Translations under genes and position numbers: made by a program | The notes under the pieces: model-generated | The model's input: only the letters and a program-made list of their open reading frames with translations | The model's database searches: none | What the model was told of the DNA's origin: nothing | Origin: Antilocapra americana | Taxonomy: Eukaryota > Chordata > Mammalia > Artiodactyla > Antilocapridae | DNA: 64,000 nt | Direction of reading: 5' to 3' | NCBI GenBank assembly: GCA_007570785.1 | Contig: ML660774.1 | Location: 13,048,719 to 13,112,718 of the forward strand | Shown here: piece after piece, positions 1 through 14,352 of the stretch | Position numbering within the stretch: the first letter of the stretch is position 1 | Layout of the letters: each line of letters starts with the position of its first letter

Positions 1-1778
<1,778 letters not shown>

Positions 1779-1894
1779 TTATACCATGCAAACTAAGGAA
1801 TAGGGGAACACTATATTCTTTAAAAAATGGTCACGAAACTACTTTCAAATACCATGTGTCAGCTCGTCTGTTAAAAGTATTTTCATTTATTAAT

Positions 1895-2045
1895 TATGGG
1901 ACCTTTGGTAAGTAACTTAATCTGCTGTCAGATTTGGTATCTATAAAATGGTAATACCAACTATGATTAAGACACGTATTAATGACTAAATTGGGTAACA
2001 TAAAAAAAAGGCACCTGGCATGGTGACTGATAATCTTGTATGTCC
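1895..2045 (-). mobile_element. MIR SINE fragment
   Basis: The plus strand shows the antisense MIR pattern in order: gggacctttggtaagtaactta, then ...tctataaaatggtaata, then aggcacctggcatgg. These correspond to the core and 3' part of this ancient tRNA-derived SINE. It is strongly diverged, as expected of a pre-eutherian element. Confidence 0.7.
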
Positions 2046-2642
2046 TGCCCAGAGGTAAAGCATAGTTAAAAGCATAGATGAAACATGATGTTTTTAGATA
2101 GAGACAGGAATAATTCACAGAAACCACATTCCTGCTAGATCTAGCAAGAAGGTTGTATTTGGAAAACTAATCTTAAAAATCTGAGGCATTACGGAGAGGG
2201 TAGAGGAGAAGAGTATAAACCAGAAGTCACAGTCAATCTCTATAACTCATATGTAAGCATGTTTTGTTTAAATCATCTATGCTTAAATTTACAAACTTGG
2301 GCATCTTTAGACTAAAGTGTGTCTTCAGGTTTAAACACTTCCAAATGTCTCAGAACTTGCCCAGCTCACTCTTTTTGAGTTGCCTGCCTCTGAGATGTAT
2401 CAACAAAGATTCAAGGTCAGACTAAGCAATGTGACTAGGAATCTAAACATGTTAGACGTGCACAATTTGTAAAGGAGATAAGAGAACACAAAAGAAAAAC
2501 AGTAGAATGGGGAAAAGTATGGAGAGTTTTTAAACCCAGAGAATAAATCCAGATTCTGTTTTAAAACTTCCTGGCAACCACTGCATTTCAAAAGAAAATG
2601 AAAATGATATAGCAAGATTATAGAGATTAATTTGAATCCTTT

Positions 2643-3144
2643 GACAGCATATTAAAAAGCAGAGACATTACTTGCCAACAAAGCTCAATCCAGTCAAGGC
2701 TATGGTTTTTCCAGTAGTCATGTATGGATGTGAGAGTTAGCCTTATAAAGAAGGCCAAGTGCGAAATAATTGATGATTTTGACTGTGATGTTGGAAGACT
2801 CTTGAGAGTCCCTTGGACTGCAAGAGGATCCAACCAGTAAATCCTCAAAGAAATCAGTCCTGAATATTCACTTGCAGGACTGATGTTGAAGCTGAAACTC
2901 TAGTACTTTGGCCACCTGATGCAAAGAACTGACTCACTGGAAAAGACCCTGATGCGGGAAAGATTGAAGGTGGGAGGAGAAGGGGACGACAGAGGATGAG
3001 ATTGTTGGATGGAATCACCGAATCAATGAACATGAGTCTGAACAAGGTCCAGGAGTTGGTGATGGACAGGGAGGCCTGGCATGCTACAGTCCATGGGGTT
3101 GCAAAGAGTCAGACTAGACTAAGCGACTGAACTGGACTGATTGA
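2643..3144 (+). mobile_element. BovB LINE, 3' fragment
   Basis: A 5'-truncated copy of the RTE-type BovB LINE. It begins in the familiar gacagcatattaaaaagcag segment and runs to the 3' end (agcgactgaactggactga). It carries remnants of the end of the reverse-transcriptase ORF and is not coding. A 10-base target duplication, tgaatccttt, brackets it at 2633-2642 and 3145-3154, which fixes both edges. Confidence 0.9.
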
Positions 3145-3154
3145 TGAATCCTTT

Positions 3155-3860
3155 CCCTATTTTCTTGATGACAGTTCTGCAATTAACACAAATTTCTTAA
3201 AAGCCAGATTTGACCTGTATACAGACTTTGCCTGGATCGAGATTATTTTCTGAAAGCCAAGATTTTACAGAATATTGGCACTTTAAACTTAGAAGGTGCA
3301 CTATAATACTAGGCCCAGAGTGACACAGAATGATGTATCATCTAAAACATCATATAAAAGTGGGAAATTGTTACATGAGAAAAATAAACTGTATCTCTAT
3401 TTACCAGAGGATCATGTCAGTGATTTAAAGAATATATGAAAGTCAAATATTCTGTAGATAGTAATATAGTAGTATGAAAGGCAGAATATGTTTTAAAATC
3501 CAGGGAAAGATGTATCTAGTGAATAAACACACTTATAGGTAGAAGCAAATGATATTTTTGTTTTTAGCAAACACTCTTAGAGCTCTGAATTTTGGGGGAT
3601 CAAACCCTCATAGTCACTAAATCAGCACTAAAACTATATATAGTTCTGGTTTTACTTTTACCCATCTATATTCCTTCTCTGCCTTTTACTGCTTCAATTG
3701 ATATTCCTAACTGTGGAGGAAAAAAATCATGATCAAGTCTGTACTTTAGAAGGATGGTACTAGCCACACTATGGAGAACAGAACGGGGAAAAGTGTAACT
3801 TGAGGCACAGAAATCAGTTTGGAGGCTGATACACAAAACAGTTTGTGAGACTAGAGTGAT
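3155..3860. other. TUSC3 intron 5 segment, nothing recognised
   Basis: AT-rich intron sequence between two BovB copies. No exon, SINE or other repeat was recognised. Confidence 0.6.
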
Positions 3861-3871
3861 CAATTCCATGG

Positions 3872-5601
3872 CTACTGTTGTTCCTTGTTCAGTCACTAAG
3901 TCCTGTCCGACTCTTTGAGATCCCATGAACTATAACACACTAGGCTTCCCTATCTTTCGCTATCTCCCAGAGTTTGCTCAAAGTCATGTCCATTGTTATC
4001 TCATCCTCTGTCATTCCCTTCTTCTCTTGTCCTCCATCTTTCCCAGCATCAGGGTCTTTTCCAATGAGTCAGATCTTTGCATTAGGTGGCCAAAGTATTG
4101 GAGCTTCAGCTTTGGCATTAGTACTTCCAATCAGTATTCAGGGTTGATTTCCTAGGATTGACTGGTTTAATCTCCTTACTGGCTAAGGGACCCTCAAGAG
4201 TCTCTTCCAGCACCACAGTTCAAAAGCATCAATTCTTTGGCACTCAGCTTTCCTTATGGTCCAACTCTCATATCCGTACATGACTACTGGAAAAACCATA
4301 GCTTTGATTATATGGACCTTTGTTGGCAAAGTGGTGTCTTTTCTTTTTAGTACACTGTCTAGGTTTGTTGGGGCTTTTCATCCAAGAAGCAAGTGTCTTT
4401 TAATTTCATGGCTGCAGTCACCATCCACAGTGATTTTAGAGCACAGAAAATAAAGTCTGTCACTGTCCTTTTCATCCAAAGTTTGTCCACTTTTCATTCA
4501 TCTATTTGTCATGAAGTGATGGGACCAGACACCATGATCTTTGCTTTATGAATGTTGAGTTTTAAGGCAGCTTTTTTTCACTCTCTTCTTTCACTTTCAT
4601 TAAGAGGCTCTTTAGTTCCTCTTTGCTTTCTGCCATTAAAGTGGTATCATCTGTATCTGACATTATTGATATTTTTCCCACCATCTTGATTCCAAGCTTA
4701 AATCATCTCGACTGGCATTTTGTGTGAGGTACTCTGCATATAAGTTAAATATGCAAGGAGACAATATACAGCCTTGACGTACTCCTTTCCCAATTTGGAA
4801 ACCAGTCTATTGTTCCATGTCCAGTTCTAACTATTGCTTCTCATCCCGTATACAGGCTTCTCAGGAGACAGGTCAGGTGGTCTGGTTATTCACATCTCTT
4901 TAAGAATTTTCCATGTTTGTTGTGATCCACACAAAAGCTTTACTGCAATCAATGAAGCAGAGGTAGATATTTTTCTGGAATTCTCTTGCTTTCTCTATGA
5001 TCCAACAAATGCTAGCAATATGATCTCTGGTTCCTTTGCCTTTTCTAAATCCAACTTGTACATCTGGAAGTTCTCAGTTCACATACTACTGAAGCCAGGA
5101 ATGAAGGATTTTGAGCATTACTTTGCTAGCATGTGAGATGAGTGCAATTGTGCGGTAGTTTGAGCATTCTTTGGCGTTGCCTTTCTTTGGGATTGGAATG
5201 AAACCTGACCTTTTCCAGTCTGTGGCCACTGCTGAGTTTTCCAAATTTGCTGGCATATTGAGTGCAGCAATTTAACAGCATCATTTTTTAGGAATTGAAA
5301 TAGCTCAGCTGGAATTCTATCATCACCTCCACTATCTTTGTTCATAGTGATTCTTTCGAAGGCCCACTTGACTTCACACCCCAGGAAGTCTGGCTCTAGG
5401 TTTGTGACCACATCATCACGGTTATCCAGGTAATTAAGATCCCTTTTGTACAGCTCTTTTGTGTATTCTTGCCACATCTTCTTAATCTCTTCTGCTTTTG
5501 TTAGGTCCTTGCCATTTCTGTCCTTTATCATGCCCATCTCTGCATGAAATGTTCCCTTGGTATCTCCATGGATACCATGGAGAACAATGGTACCAAGGGA
5601 A
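3872..5601 (-). mobile_element. BovB LINE, 5'-truncated, with a fold-back 5' end
   Basis: Inverted BovB of about 1.7 kb. Its 3' end is at about 3876 (cactaagtcctgtccgact on the plus strand), and reverse-transcriptase ORF remnants with stops and frameshifts run rightward to about 5570. At its 5' edge a short inverted copy of the last BovB bases has been added (5575-5601). The whole is bracketed by caattccatgg at 3861-3871 and caactccatgg at 5602-5612, an 11-base target duplication with one change. Both the fold-back and the BovB body therefore belong to one insertion. Confidence 0.9.
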
Positions 5602-5602
5602 C
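5551..5602. repeat. Near-perfect hairpin at the BovB 5' edge
   Basis: The left arm 5551-5571 (gttcccttggtatctccatgg) pairs with 5575-5583 and 5591-5602. There is a 3-base loop, and an unpaired 7-base acaatgg in the right arm. It is the product of a snap-back or twin-priming event at the 5' end of the BovB copy rather than a regulatory stem. Confidence 0.9.
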
Positions 5603-5829
5603 AACTCCATGGTAATGACAGAATTGAGAGGTTTAGATAAATAGAAATATTTAAGAGATGGAATCAACAGATTAATTGATAGAGAATACTTAAAATTGAC
5701 CTCTGGGTTGCTGATTTGAGGAACAAGTACAGTCAGTGGTGCTACCCAATGAGACAGAGAATAAAGAAGAAGCTTGTTGAGGGTAAAAAGGAAGAAGGTC
5801 ACATAGATTTGGAGTTGAGTTTTTTAAAT

Positions 5830-6040
5830 TATATTTTTAACAGTAGGTCCTTGTTGATAATTTGTTTTAAATACAGCAGAGTGTACATGTCAATTCTCAA
5901 TTTTGTCTATCCCTCCCCACAAACCCTTCTCCCTTGGTAACTGTAAGGTTTTTTTCAACATGTTTCAAAAATAAGTATATTTGTGTCTTTTTTTTTAAGA
6001 TTCTGTATGTAAGTGAAACCATGTGTTTCTCTGACTTCGA
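5830..6040 (-). mobile_element. L1 LINE 3'-UTR fragment
   Basis: The plus strand reads as antisense artiodactyl L1 3' sequence (aacagtaggtccttgttga, tacagcagagtgtacatgtc, ttctgtatgtaagtgaaacc). Non-coding fragment. Confidence 0.75.
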
Positions 6041-6265
6041 TTAGTATTGATAATACTAATGGATTGGCATTAGTATTAGTATTAACCGGGTCCATCCTTG
6101 TTATAGGTAGTGGCTACCTCTACATCTTGTTAATGCCACAACTGCCTAAGGCTCCTACGGAGCCAAGCTTTTTATATTTGGGGTCTATGTATGGTTTTCT
6201 ATGAAGGCTTTCCAGCCTAATTTACTCACCTGACAGTTATTTATGGGACAGTAGGAATACAGCCG

Positions 6266-6392
6266 GAGAAGGAAATGGCAACCCACTCCAGTATTTTTGC
6301 CTGGAGAATCCCAGGGATGGGGAAGCCTGGTGGGTTGCTGTCTGTGGGGTCGCACAGAGTTGGACACGACTGAAGCGACTTAGCAGCAGCAG
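6266..6392 (+). mobile_element. Bov-A2/BTALU-type SINE
   Basis: Contains the diagnostic order ggagaaggaaatggcaaccc, ...ctggagaatcccagggatgg, ...gggtcgcacagagttgga and ends with the tail gcgacttagcagcagcag. This class lacks the full tRNA head. Confidence 0.9.
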
Positions 6393-6544
6393 GACTATAG
6401 CAATGAATAAGATAAAAAGTAATCCCTGCCCTTATGTGAAGATCCTCAGGAAGTGACATGTGCCCTGAGTCATAAAAAATAAGTAGGCATTCCTCCTTCA
6501 CTCATTCAACATTTATATATCAAGAACCTACATATATTCAAGAG

Positions 6545-6618
6545 GGCATCCCTTGGCGGCTCAGATGGTAAAGAATCTGCCTGCAGTGCAGAAGACCTGG
6601 GTTTGATCCCTACGTCTG
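6545..6618 (+). mobile_element. Bov-tA SINE, tRNA-Glu head only
   Basis: Reads gggcatcccttggcggctca through to gggtttgatccctacg, the tRNA-Glu-like promoter part (A and B box) of a ruminant SINE, truncated after the B box. It is a SINE head, not a tRNA gene. Confidence 0.8.
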
Positions 6619-6726
6619 TTTAAGAAGCTGAGAATAAAGCAAAGAACAAAAATAAAAGGGAGACTATTCTCATGGAGCTTGCATTCTACAGGGAGAAAAT
6701 AGTAAAAAAATATTAAACATAAGATG

Positions 6727-6938
6727 AAAGCGTTAGTCGCGCAGTCATATCTGACTCTTTGAGCCCCCACGGACCGTAGCCCTCCAGGCTCCTCTGTTGA
6801 TGGGATTCTCCAGGCAAGAATACTGGAGTGGGGCGCCACTCCCTTCTCCAGGGGGAGTCTTCCCTGACTGAGGGACTGAACCCGAGTCTCCTGCATTACA
6901 GGCAGATTCTTTATCATGTAAGCTACTGGGGAAACCCA
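6727..6938 (-). mobile_element. Bov-tA SINE
   Basis: Antisense full-length-like SINE: gttagtcgcgcagtcatatc at its 3' end, aagaatactggagtgggg in the middle, and cgagtctcctgcatt plus the tRNA-like head to about 6938. Confidence 0.88.
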
Positions 6939-6989
6939 AAGTAATTAGAGACACTGATAAATGAAGAAAAGTACGGAAGGAGAAAAGGA

Positions 6990-8220
6990 AGTCACGAGAG
7001 GCGGGACTGCAGTACTTATGCGCGGCCAGCAGGGGCCTCTCCGAGACAGTGGCGCTTTCAGCAGACTTCTGAAGACTCCACAAGCCAGGAAAACCCTGGG
7101 GAGAAGGGGTAAGAGCCAGTGAGCCAGGCTATGTTGAAGGAGAATATCCCGCATATCAAGAAACAGTAAAGAAGCCAAGAGCACTGAAGGGCAGTTGCTG
7201 AGGAGAGGAGAAACGGACAGGGTTGGTGAGTAGTGCAAGGTCAGATTCCAGAGCCCCTGGGCTGGAATCTGGAAAATTAACCATATGGTGTGTAAAGGTG
7301 GGGGCTGGGATACAGTTCAAATGCTACTGCAAGAAGTGGACTGTGAAATAGTTAGAGCTTAAAAGTGGTAAGTGTGGTGAGTTGTTGTTGGAATCTAGAT
7401 GTATTTTGAAGAATTTTCTGAGATTAGATGTAGGGTATGGGAGGAAAGAAGTGGTGAGAAAAGACTGAGATTTTTGACTTGAACAACTGAAAAAATAAAG
7501 TTGCCGTTAACTGAGAAATCCAAGGTGAGGGAGAATTAGGTTTGGGGACTGAGAGTAGGAGTTTGTTCTGAGACACCTGGTAGGCTTCCAGGTTAGAGAT
7601 GCAGGATGAGCACGCGGGATTTATCAGTCTCGAGTTTTTAGGGACGATCTGGCCCCAAGATAAAATGTAGGACTCAGTAATAGTATTTCCTGAAGGAAAG
7701 CATGGCAACCCATTCCATTATTCTTGCCTAGCTGGAGAATCCCACGGACAGAGAGCCTGGTGGGCTTCAGTCCATGGGGTCACAAAGAGTCAGACACAAC
7801 TGAAGCAACATCACATGCACACAAAAGACAGTCTTTAAAGTTAAGTGGACAAGATCCAAAGACCCTCCAAAGTAGGAAGTGAAGGAAGTAGCAAATGAAT
7901 GGGCAAAGATGATTAAGAAGTAGCAGTGAGAGAAGCGTGGCCCCCTGGAACACAAGAAAGTGGCTGTGAACGCAGAGATAAGTTGTGTAGATACTCATGC
8001 AAGACCAGTGATGTGAACTCAACCCAGAACTAATATCTGAACGTACTTCCCTGGAAAATATTTGTGCCTGAGACTAGAGCATTTTCAGTGGACCAGTGAA
8101 TGAGACAAAAGCTTTATGAGAAAAGAAGGAAACGGTGTAGACAGTTGTTTCAAGGAGTTTTGCTATAAAAGGGATCAGGTATATAGGACAATTTCTGGAA
8201 AGGAAAACAGCTATATGTCC
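6990..8220 (+). mobile_element. Ancient medium-reiterated mammalian repeat, degraded
   Basis: This G/A-rich stretch follows in order a pattern I recognise from old interspersed repeats in many mammals (segments around gaagtggtgagaaaagactg, gccgttaactgagaaatcc and tttcaaggagttttgctat). I cannot assign a family name by eye. It is interrupted by a SINE at 7697-7815. Reading frames here are short and unconvincing. Confidence 0.45.
7697..7815 (+). mobile_element. Bov-A2-type SINE
   Basis: Short ruminant SINE body: agcatggcaacccattccat, ...agcctggtgggcttcagtcc, gtcacaaagagtcagacaca. It is inserted into the older repeat around it. Confidence 0.88.
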
Positions 8221-9189
8221 CTTCAGGATGAATAAGGATGCTCATGAGAAAGGTTCAGTAATAAAAGAAAAAATAAGGATGACGAAGGAGGAGGGAAGAC
8301 TGTCGGTGCCCTGTCACTGAACAGCCGAGCAGGAATGCGACCTAGTGCACAGGTGGGCATGTCAGTCTCAGACAAGAGTAGGAACGGTTCAAGTAACAGA
8401 GCAGACTCCAAGGGGCCACGCATAGAATGCGGTGGTGGAAGGAGATCTGGGTGCTTAAACAAGATAAACACAAATCTTCCTTTTCACTGTCTTGTATGTA
8501 TGCAGTTGACAGATCACAGTAGTTTCAACAGCACCTGTTCCATACTCTAACATTTTCGTATGACAACAGTTACAGTGGATATCTCAAAGCATTGGTTCAT
8601 ACTCCTAAGTACTTCAAAACTGTGGTAGCTACTAGCCACACTAGGTTTGGTGACTGAATGCATTAATAAGGAAGGTATAAACTACAGTATTACAAATGTT
8701 ACATATACATGAGAAAATGCTCAAATTTTAAAATGAGAAGTTAAAATTAAATAGCAGTAGCTATATTATGTATGGTTTGTTATAGAAGTTTTTAAAAATT
8801 CATCTTAATACATGATTTATTCAAGATTCTAAGAAAGGGTTCAATAAAACAAAAGCAGGCTTAAACATGGTATATGTGCTTAATCATTTCAAGTAGTGAC
8901 AGATGTATTTACAGTATTTATAATTACACACAGAGCTGTGGGCACTTCTCACAGCATAACAAAATACTAAATAAACTCTGACAGTGCAAAAAGGCCTAGA
9001 TTTATTAAAATTCTTTCTGTGAAATAAGTATAAATGGTATTTATTTTTTTACTTTAATTGAAATGTCCAGCACTTTACCACTCATTAATTTGGAGATTTA
9101 AATTTTTATAATTAAACTACAAGTTTACTCTTGTATCTTATTTACTAAAATATTCATGCAAAAAAAGACATGATTCAAAAGGTATAGCT
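8221..9189. other. TUSC3 intron 5 segment, nothing recognised
   Basis: Intron sequence, increasingly AT-rich to the right. The first 300 bases may still belong to the ancient repeat on the left. No exon or young element was seen. Confidence 0.5.
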
Positions 9190-9922
9190 TAATGAATTTT
9201 AACATGAACACACCGTTATAACTAACACTGAGATCAAGTAGAATACTATTAAAAAATAGTCCACTGGTGCCTTTTCCTAATTATTTACCTCCACAGACCT
9301 CTGAAGGGGTAAGAAAATTTTTTGAAAACTCTGCATCATAGAGTATGTGTATACCAGGCTTTAGTAACTTAACTACCACCTGTATCTCTCTTTAGGACAA
9401 TGTCTCTTCTGATCCTCTGCCTGGTTTTTTGTTTTGTATGCATATTTCAGTTTGTTTATTCATTCACCTGTTTATGGACACTATATTGTTTCTTTCAAAG
9501 AGGTATATTTGTGACTAAAACGTCTATGAATATTCAAGGACAAGCCTTTGTATGTGCACACACTTTCATTTCTTTGTGATAAGTAACCAGAAGTGAAATT
9601 GAAGAAAGATACCATTTAACATTCCCACCAGTAATATATGAAGACTCATTTTCCTGCATATCTGTCCTAACCCTAATGCTGCCTTTCTTTGAAATTTAAG
9701 CATATTTAATGCGCTTCTACTGGTAACTACTTTGGTTTTAATTTACATGTCCCAAATGACTAAAGATATAAGCATCTTTAAATGTTTCTTGGGAATATTT
9801 CTGTATCTTCTTTTATGAAGTGTCTGTTCAAACCATATACCCATTTCTTTTTGCCTGTTTTTCAAATTCATTTGTTGTTTTTGCTAGTGAGCTGTATGAG
9901 TTCTTTATCTATTCTGGGTTTT

Positions 9923-9980
9923 TGTTCAGTGGCCTAGTCGTGTCCAACTCTTTGTGACACCATGGACCACAGCACACCAA
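9923..9980 (-). mobile_element. Bov SINE fragment inside L1
   Basis: A short antisense piece (gtcgtgtccaactctttgtg followed by accatggaccacagcacacc) corresponds to the 3' end of a Bov-tA-type SINE, interrupting the L1. Confidence 0.7.
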
Positions 9981-10987
9981 TACCTTATTCTGTGTATTAA
10001 CCCCTTAACAGATACATGGTTTGCAAATATGTTCTCCTGTTCAGATGACCTGAAATTTGTCTGTGGTTTCCTTTGCTGTGCAGAAGCTTCTTGGTTTGAT
10101 GCAAACCCACTTGTTTTTGCTTGTTTTACATTGGCATTTTATGTCAAATACAAAAAATTATCACCAAGAACAATGTCAAAGAGCTTACCACTTATGTTTT
10201 CTTCTGGGAGTTTTACAGTTTCAGGTCTTGCATTCAAATCTTTTCTCCATTCTGAGTTACTCCTTGTGTGTGGCTAAGGTAGGGGTCTGGTTTTATTCCT
10301 CTGCATGTGGCTGTTTAGTTTTCCCAACACCATTTATTAATGAGACTGTCCTTTCCCCAATGCCTATTCTTGGCTCCTTTGTCATAAATTAATTGACCAC
10401 ATATGTGTGTTTATTTTTGTGCTATCTATCTGTTCAGCTCCATTGATTCATATGTCTATTTGTAAGTCCAGTACCCTTGTATTTTGATTACTAGAGTTTT
10501 GTAATCAAGTTTGAAATCAGGGAGCATGATGCCTCCAACTTTGCTTTTAGGATTGCTTTGTCTATTCGGCATCTTCTGTGGATCCATACAGACTTTAGGA
10601 TTGTTTCTTCTATTTCTATGAAAAGTGCCTTTGGAATTTTGATAGTGACTGGCACTGAATTTGTAGACTGCTTTGGGTAGTATAATATTTGGTAGTAAAC
10701 ATTTTAACAATACTAATGGTTCCAATCCATGTGCAAGGTATAACTTTCCCTTTGCTTGTGTCATTTTCAATTTCTTTCATCAGTGTCTTAGTAGTTACTT
10801 GTGTACAGGTCTTCAAACTCCTTGGTTAAACTTATTCCTAAGTTATTTCATTCTTTTTGATGACTGGTGAATGAAACTGTTTAGTTTCACTGACAGCTTG
10901 ATATTAGTATATGGAAGTGCTACATTGTTCTGTATACTTAATTTTTTTTTTTAATCCTGCAACTTTACTGAATTCATTTATTAATTC

Positions 10988-11140
10988 CAGGAGTAAGAGT
11001 CAGACACAATTGAGCAACTAACACTTTCACCCCTAGAGGAGGAAATGGCAACCCACTCCAGTATTCCAGGGAGAGAAGCCTGGTGGGTTCCATAGTCGGA
11101 CAACACTGAGCAACTAGCACTTTCACTTTCATATACAGTG
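10988..11140 (+). mobile_element. Bov-A2-type SINE (rearranged) inside L1
   Basis: Contains gagtcagacacaattgagca, then ggaggaaatggcaacccact, then a second agtcggacaacactgagcaac, with the usual central part shortened. It sits within the L1 ORF2 remnant. Confidence 0.8.
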
Positions 11141-11385
11141 TTATGTTATCTGAATAAGTGACAGTTTTACTTCTTCCTTTCTGATTTTGATGTCCTTTTT
11201 CTTGTATAACTTCTCTAACTCGGACAGCGAATAATTCAAAAGTGCTGAAAGTAGACATCCTTGCTTTCTTCCTGATCTCAGAGGAAAAGCTTTCAGCTTT
11301 GTACCACTGAATACCATGTTAGCTGTGGGTTTATCATATAAGGCCTTTATTATGTTGAGGTATGTTTCCTCTATTGAGAAAGTTT

Positions 11386-13913
11386 ATGATGAATGGAGAA
11401 CAGAAGCTGGGTTATGACTCCATTTACTGGATATCCACACTGAGGCTTATTTGTAACTTTATAATAAGCAAAAAACTCAGACAAGCACGTTCAAATGCAA
11501 AAAAAAAAAATAATAATAAGTACATCTGAGTAACTTTTAAATGTCTGAGTTTAATGAGGAGAGGTAATGGCCTATATAAAGAAAATTAAGTGCTAAATGT
11601 ATTAAGAAAAGTATACCCTAATAAGATATTAACTCACTTCATTATAGTGTTGTTTTGGCTATATACAAAAATTACCTATAAACAGACACTTCTATCTTCA
11701 AATGGCCAAATGATTCAACTACCTGATGGGGAAAACTGTTTCTTAGATGTTACTTCACTGGAAACAAATATTATCAGCAATTATTTGCTTCTCACTTGTA
11801 AGTACGCCACAGAGATAATACCTGTATGATATTGCAAAGTATTAACGCATAATTTTATTCAAGAAAAATCTGAAAGAAAAAGGAGCTTATTCCACTCTGA
11901 AGTCAGAGCTGCCCTGTTGTTTAGAATGGTCACAACAAACACATTTCTACTGATACACCATAATGTGTAGATGCCAAAGAAACGTTCATAAATTGTGAAA
12001 ATTGTGCAATAATAAATATATTAATCTAGAGCTTACATTTTTCACAGAACATAATTAAACCGATATAATGTGTTTGAGCCAGAAGAAGTATTACGGCATA
12101 TGAATCATCCTACAATGCAGAGCACTGGTGTTAAAAGGCAGAGAACAGCTTCTATCCTACTGAGATTTACTGTGATAATAAGGCTTGGGTTATTAGATCT
12201 TTTTAAATGATGGTTTATCTTTCACAATTTTAATTGTGGATTTTTAGGAGGTTTTTCTTTGTGTTTGAAATGGATGCAACTACTCATCACATTCATATTC
12301 CTGGTTTGAAATGACAGTCATCTATGAGGAGCATTAGCCTGCCATAAAGCTCTGCATTAAAGGCTACAAAACATAACATTTTAACTCATTTTGATATTCC
12401 AAGTCAACATTTCTCCCTAGAAAAAATAAGCTATTTATCTATCCTATACTCTACTCTCTGAAGTTATAGTCTGGGGTAGTTCAATATTTTACACAACCAT
12501 TCTATTTTAAGTTCATCATGAAACTGGTACTCTGTAGGCTTTTTCATCATCCTCCATCTTAAGGGGGTAGACGAAGTTTGGAAAGTGTGAAAACAAACCA
12601 GAACCAATGCATATTTAGCTCCATAAAGAACCAACAGTACCTAATACATACATTAACAAGCATTTTTCCCCCTAGGAGGCATGAGACCAAGAAGAACTTA
12701 TGACTATTCCTTCACCTTTTTTTTTTTTTAAGCTCAAAACCAGGAAGCTATAATATCTATGTATTCAACATTTGCATATGTTACCTCCTCTATGCCAGGA
12801 AATTGCGAGCTTTGTCTCTACTCTATGCCTTAAAGCCCTATGAATAGATTTCTCTCCCCAGCATACTTGATTCTTAATCCCATGAGTCATATACAATAAT
12901 ATGAAATAATAATGAAAAAGCAAAAAAAATTACCAGCCCTAGAATACAGTCTGCTCAGAGGTACTCTGGCACATGTTCAAAGGTAAGACACAACTGCTTC
13001 TTGTATGTATACTAGCTCTTTACTAAGAAGTGAGCATGTGCATAGAAATTCTCTACCAAACTGTTTTTCTCATTATTTTCCTTGTGCATACAGTTTTTAC
13101 ATTACAAAAATGCTGTGCTGTTGTACAGAGTTCATTACTATTTTTATTGTAAGAGCTTCATTTTACTGTGCAAGCCAAGGATTTTAGCATTTCTGCAAAT
13201 CAGATAACAGTATTTTGCCAAAAATTATTTCAAAATATATCATTTCCAAAAAAGAATGAGATATTGGTTGTTTTAAATAAATATCTAGGAATCTGAGTAA
13301 ATGGTTCAGCATTTTGGATGGCCTCTTAACTTTGTAAGGATATCCCAAAAACTGGACTAAAAAAGACCAGAATTGGGCAAATCCAGTTTTTCATGTAAAA
13401 TAGTTTTTCTTTATAAACAAAGAATCAAGTTTGGTGGTGGTAATGGTGACAGAAAATAGTAAAGAAGATTTAAATTATTTCTGACCTGTTTAAGTTTCAT
13501 AAGCCATCAGCAGATGAAGAAAAAAAAACACAAATCTGTATAATTCAACATTTTATAGTCAGAGTTTACAAGCATATTGTTTGAAAACATGTCTGTCTTC
13601 TGCAGCCTGTTGTGGCTTCTGAAAGGCTGCCATTGGGGAAGAGACATACCTGCCAAGATTTCTGTCTTAAGTATGTGTCTATGAATGTTAGAACATCTTC
13701 TGTTATGCCAAGCTCATTAGCTTTCAAGGATTCAAAGCAAAAAAAAAATCTGTATGATGTAGCAGAGGGTGTGAGAGAATTGACCATTTAAGTACTAACA
13801 TTTATTTGCCATATAAATGTTCTTAGACATTTATTTTGAGTTGTAATGGCATACTGCATCTACTGGATTAAACATGCAGCATATGAGGAACGGGGCCAGA
13901 TTTAGAGAATCCG
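11386..13913. other. TUSC3 intron 5 segment, nothing recognised
   Basis: Unique-looking intron DNA. No coding exon or clear repeat was seen. There is a poly(T) run near 12717-12731 and an A-run near 11499-11509. Confidence 0.55.
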
Positions 13914-13924
13914 ACTCTGTGAAA

Positions 13925-14141
13925 GGGCTTCCTTGATAGGTCAACTGGTACAGAACCCGCCTGCAATGCAGGAGACCCTGGCTGGATTCCCGGGTCAGGA
14001 AAAAGTCTCCTGGAGGACAGCACGGCAACCTACTCCAGTATTCTTGTCTGGAGAATTCGCATGGACAGATGAGCCTGCCAGGTTACAGTCCATGGGGTCG
14101 CAAAGAGTCGGACATGGCTGAGCAACTAACCACAGCACAGC
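13925..14141 (+). mobile_element. Bov-tA SINE, complete
   Basis: tRNA-Glu-like head (gggcttccttgataggtcaa ... ggctggattcccgggtc), central body and 3' end (gtcgcaaagagtcggacatg). It is flanked by actctgtgaaa at 13914-13924 and actgtgaaa at 14142-14150, consistent with a target duplication. Confidence 0.93.
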
Positions 14142-14352
14142 ACTGTGAAAAGTACAAAGGCTTAAGTTAGATGTAGGCAGAATCCTATCTCAGGTGTGAG
14201 GTTCTGCAAATGTCTTTAAAATGATGATAACAGAAATTCCTTTTCATAGTTATTGTAAAGAATAAGCATAAGAAACAGAACCCCCAAAGAAGGAAGAGAT
14301 GTCGTAATGTCCATTATTACTCACAGTAATAACTCTGGCTCTCTTCTTGAGG

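Larger units (their letters stand above)
9190..11385 (-). mobile_element. Old L1 LINE, antisense, 3' half
   Basis: The plus strand carries antisense L1 sequence from the 3'-UTR (about 9190-9600) into ORF2. Landmarks are tttgctgtgcagaagcttc near 10074, caacaccatttattaatgag near 10325 and cattctttttgatgactgg near 10848. Many stops and indels make it non-coding. Two SINE pieces interrupt it, at 9923-9980 and 10988-11140. The divergence suggests a pre-ruminant L1 subfamily. Confidence 0.85.

Noticed and set aside
6545..6618. tRNA-like sequence with A and B boxes, as in many other places here
   Set aside because: It is the head of a Bov-tA SINE; the acceptor stem and anticodon arm needed for a tRNA gene are not intact.
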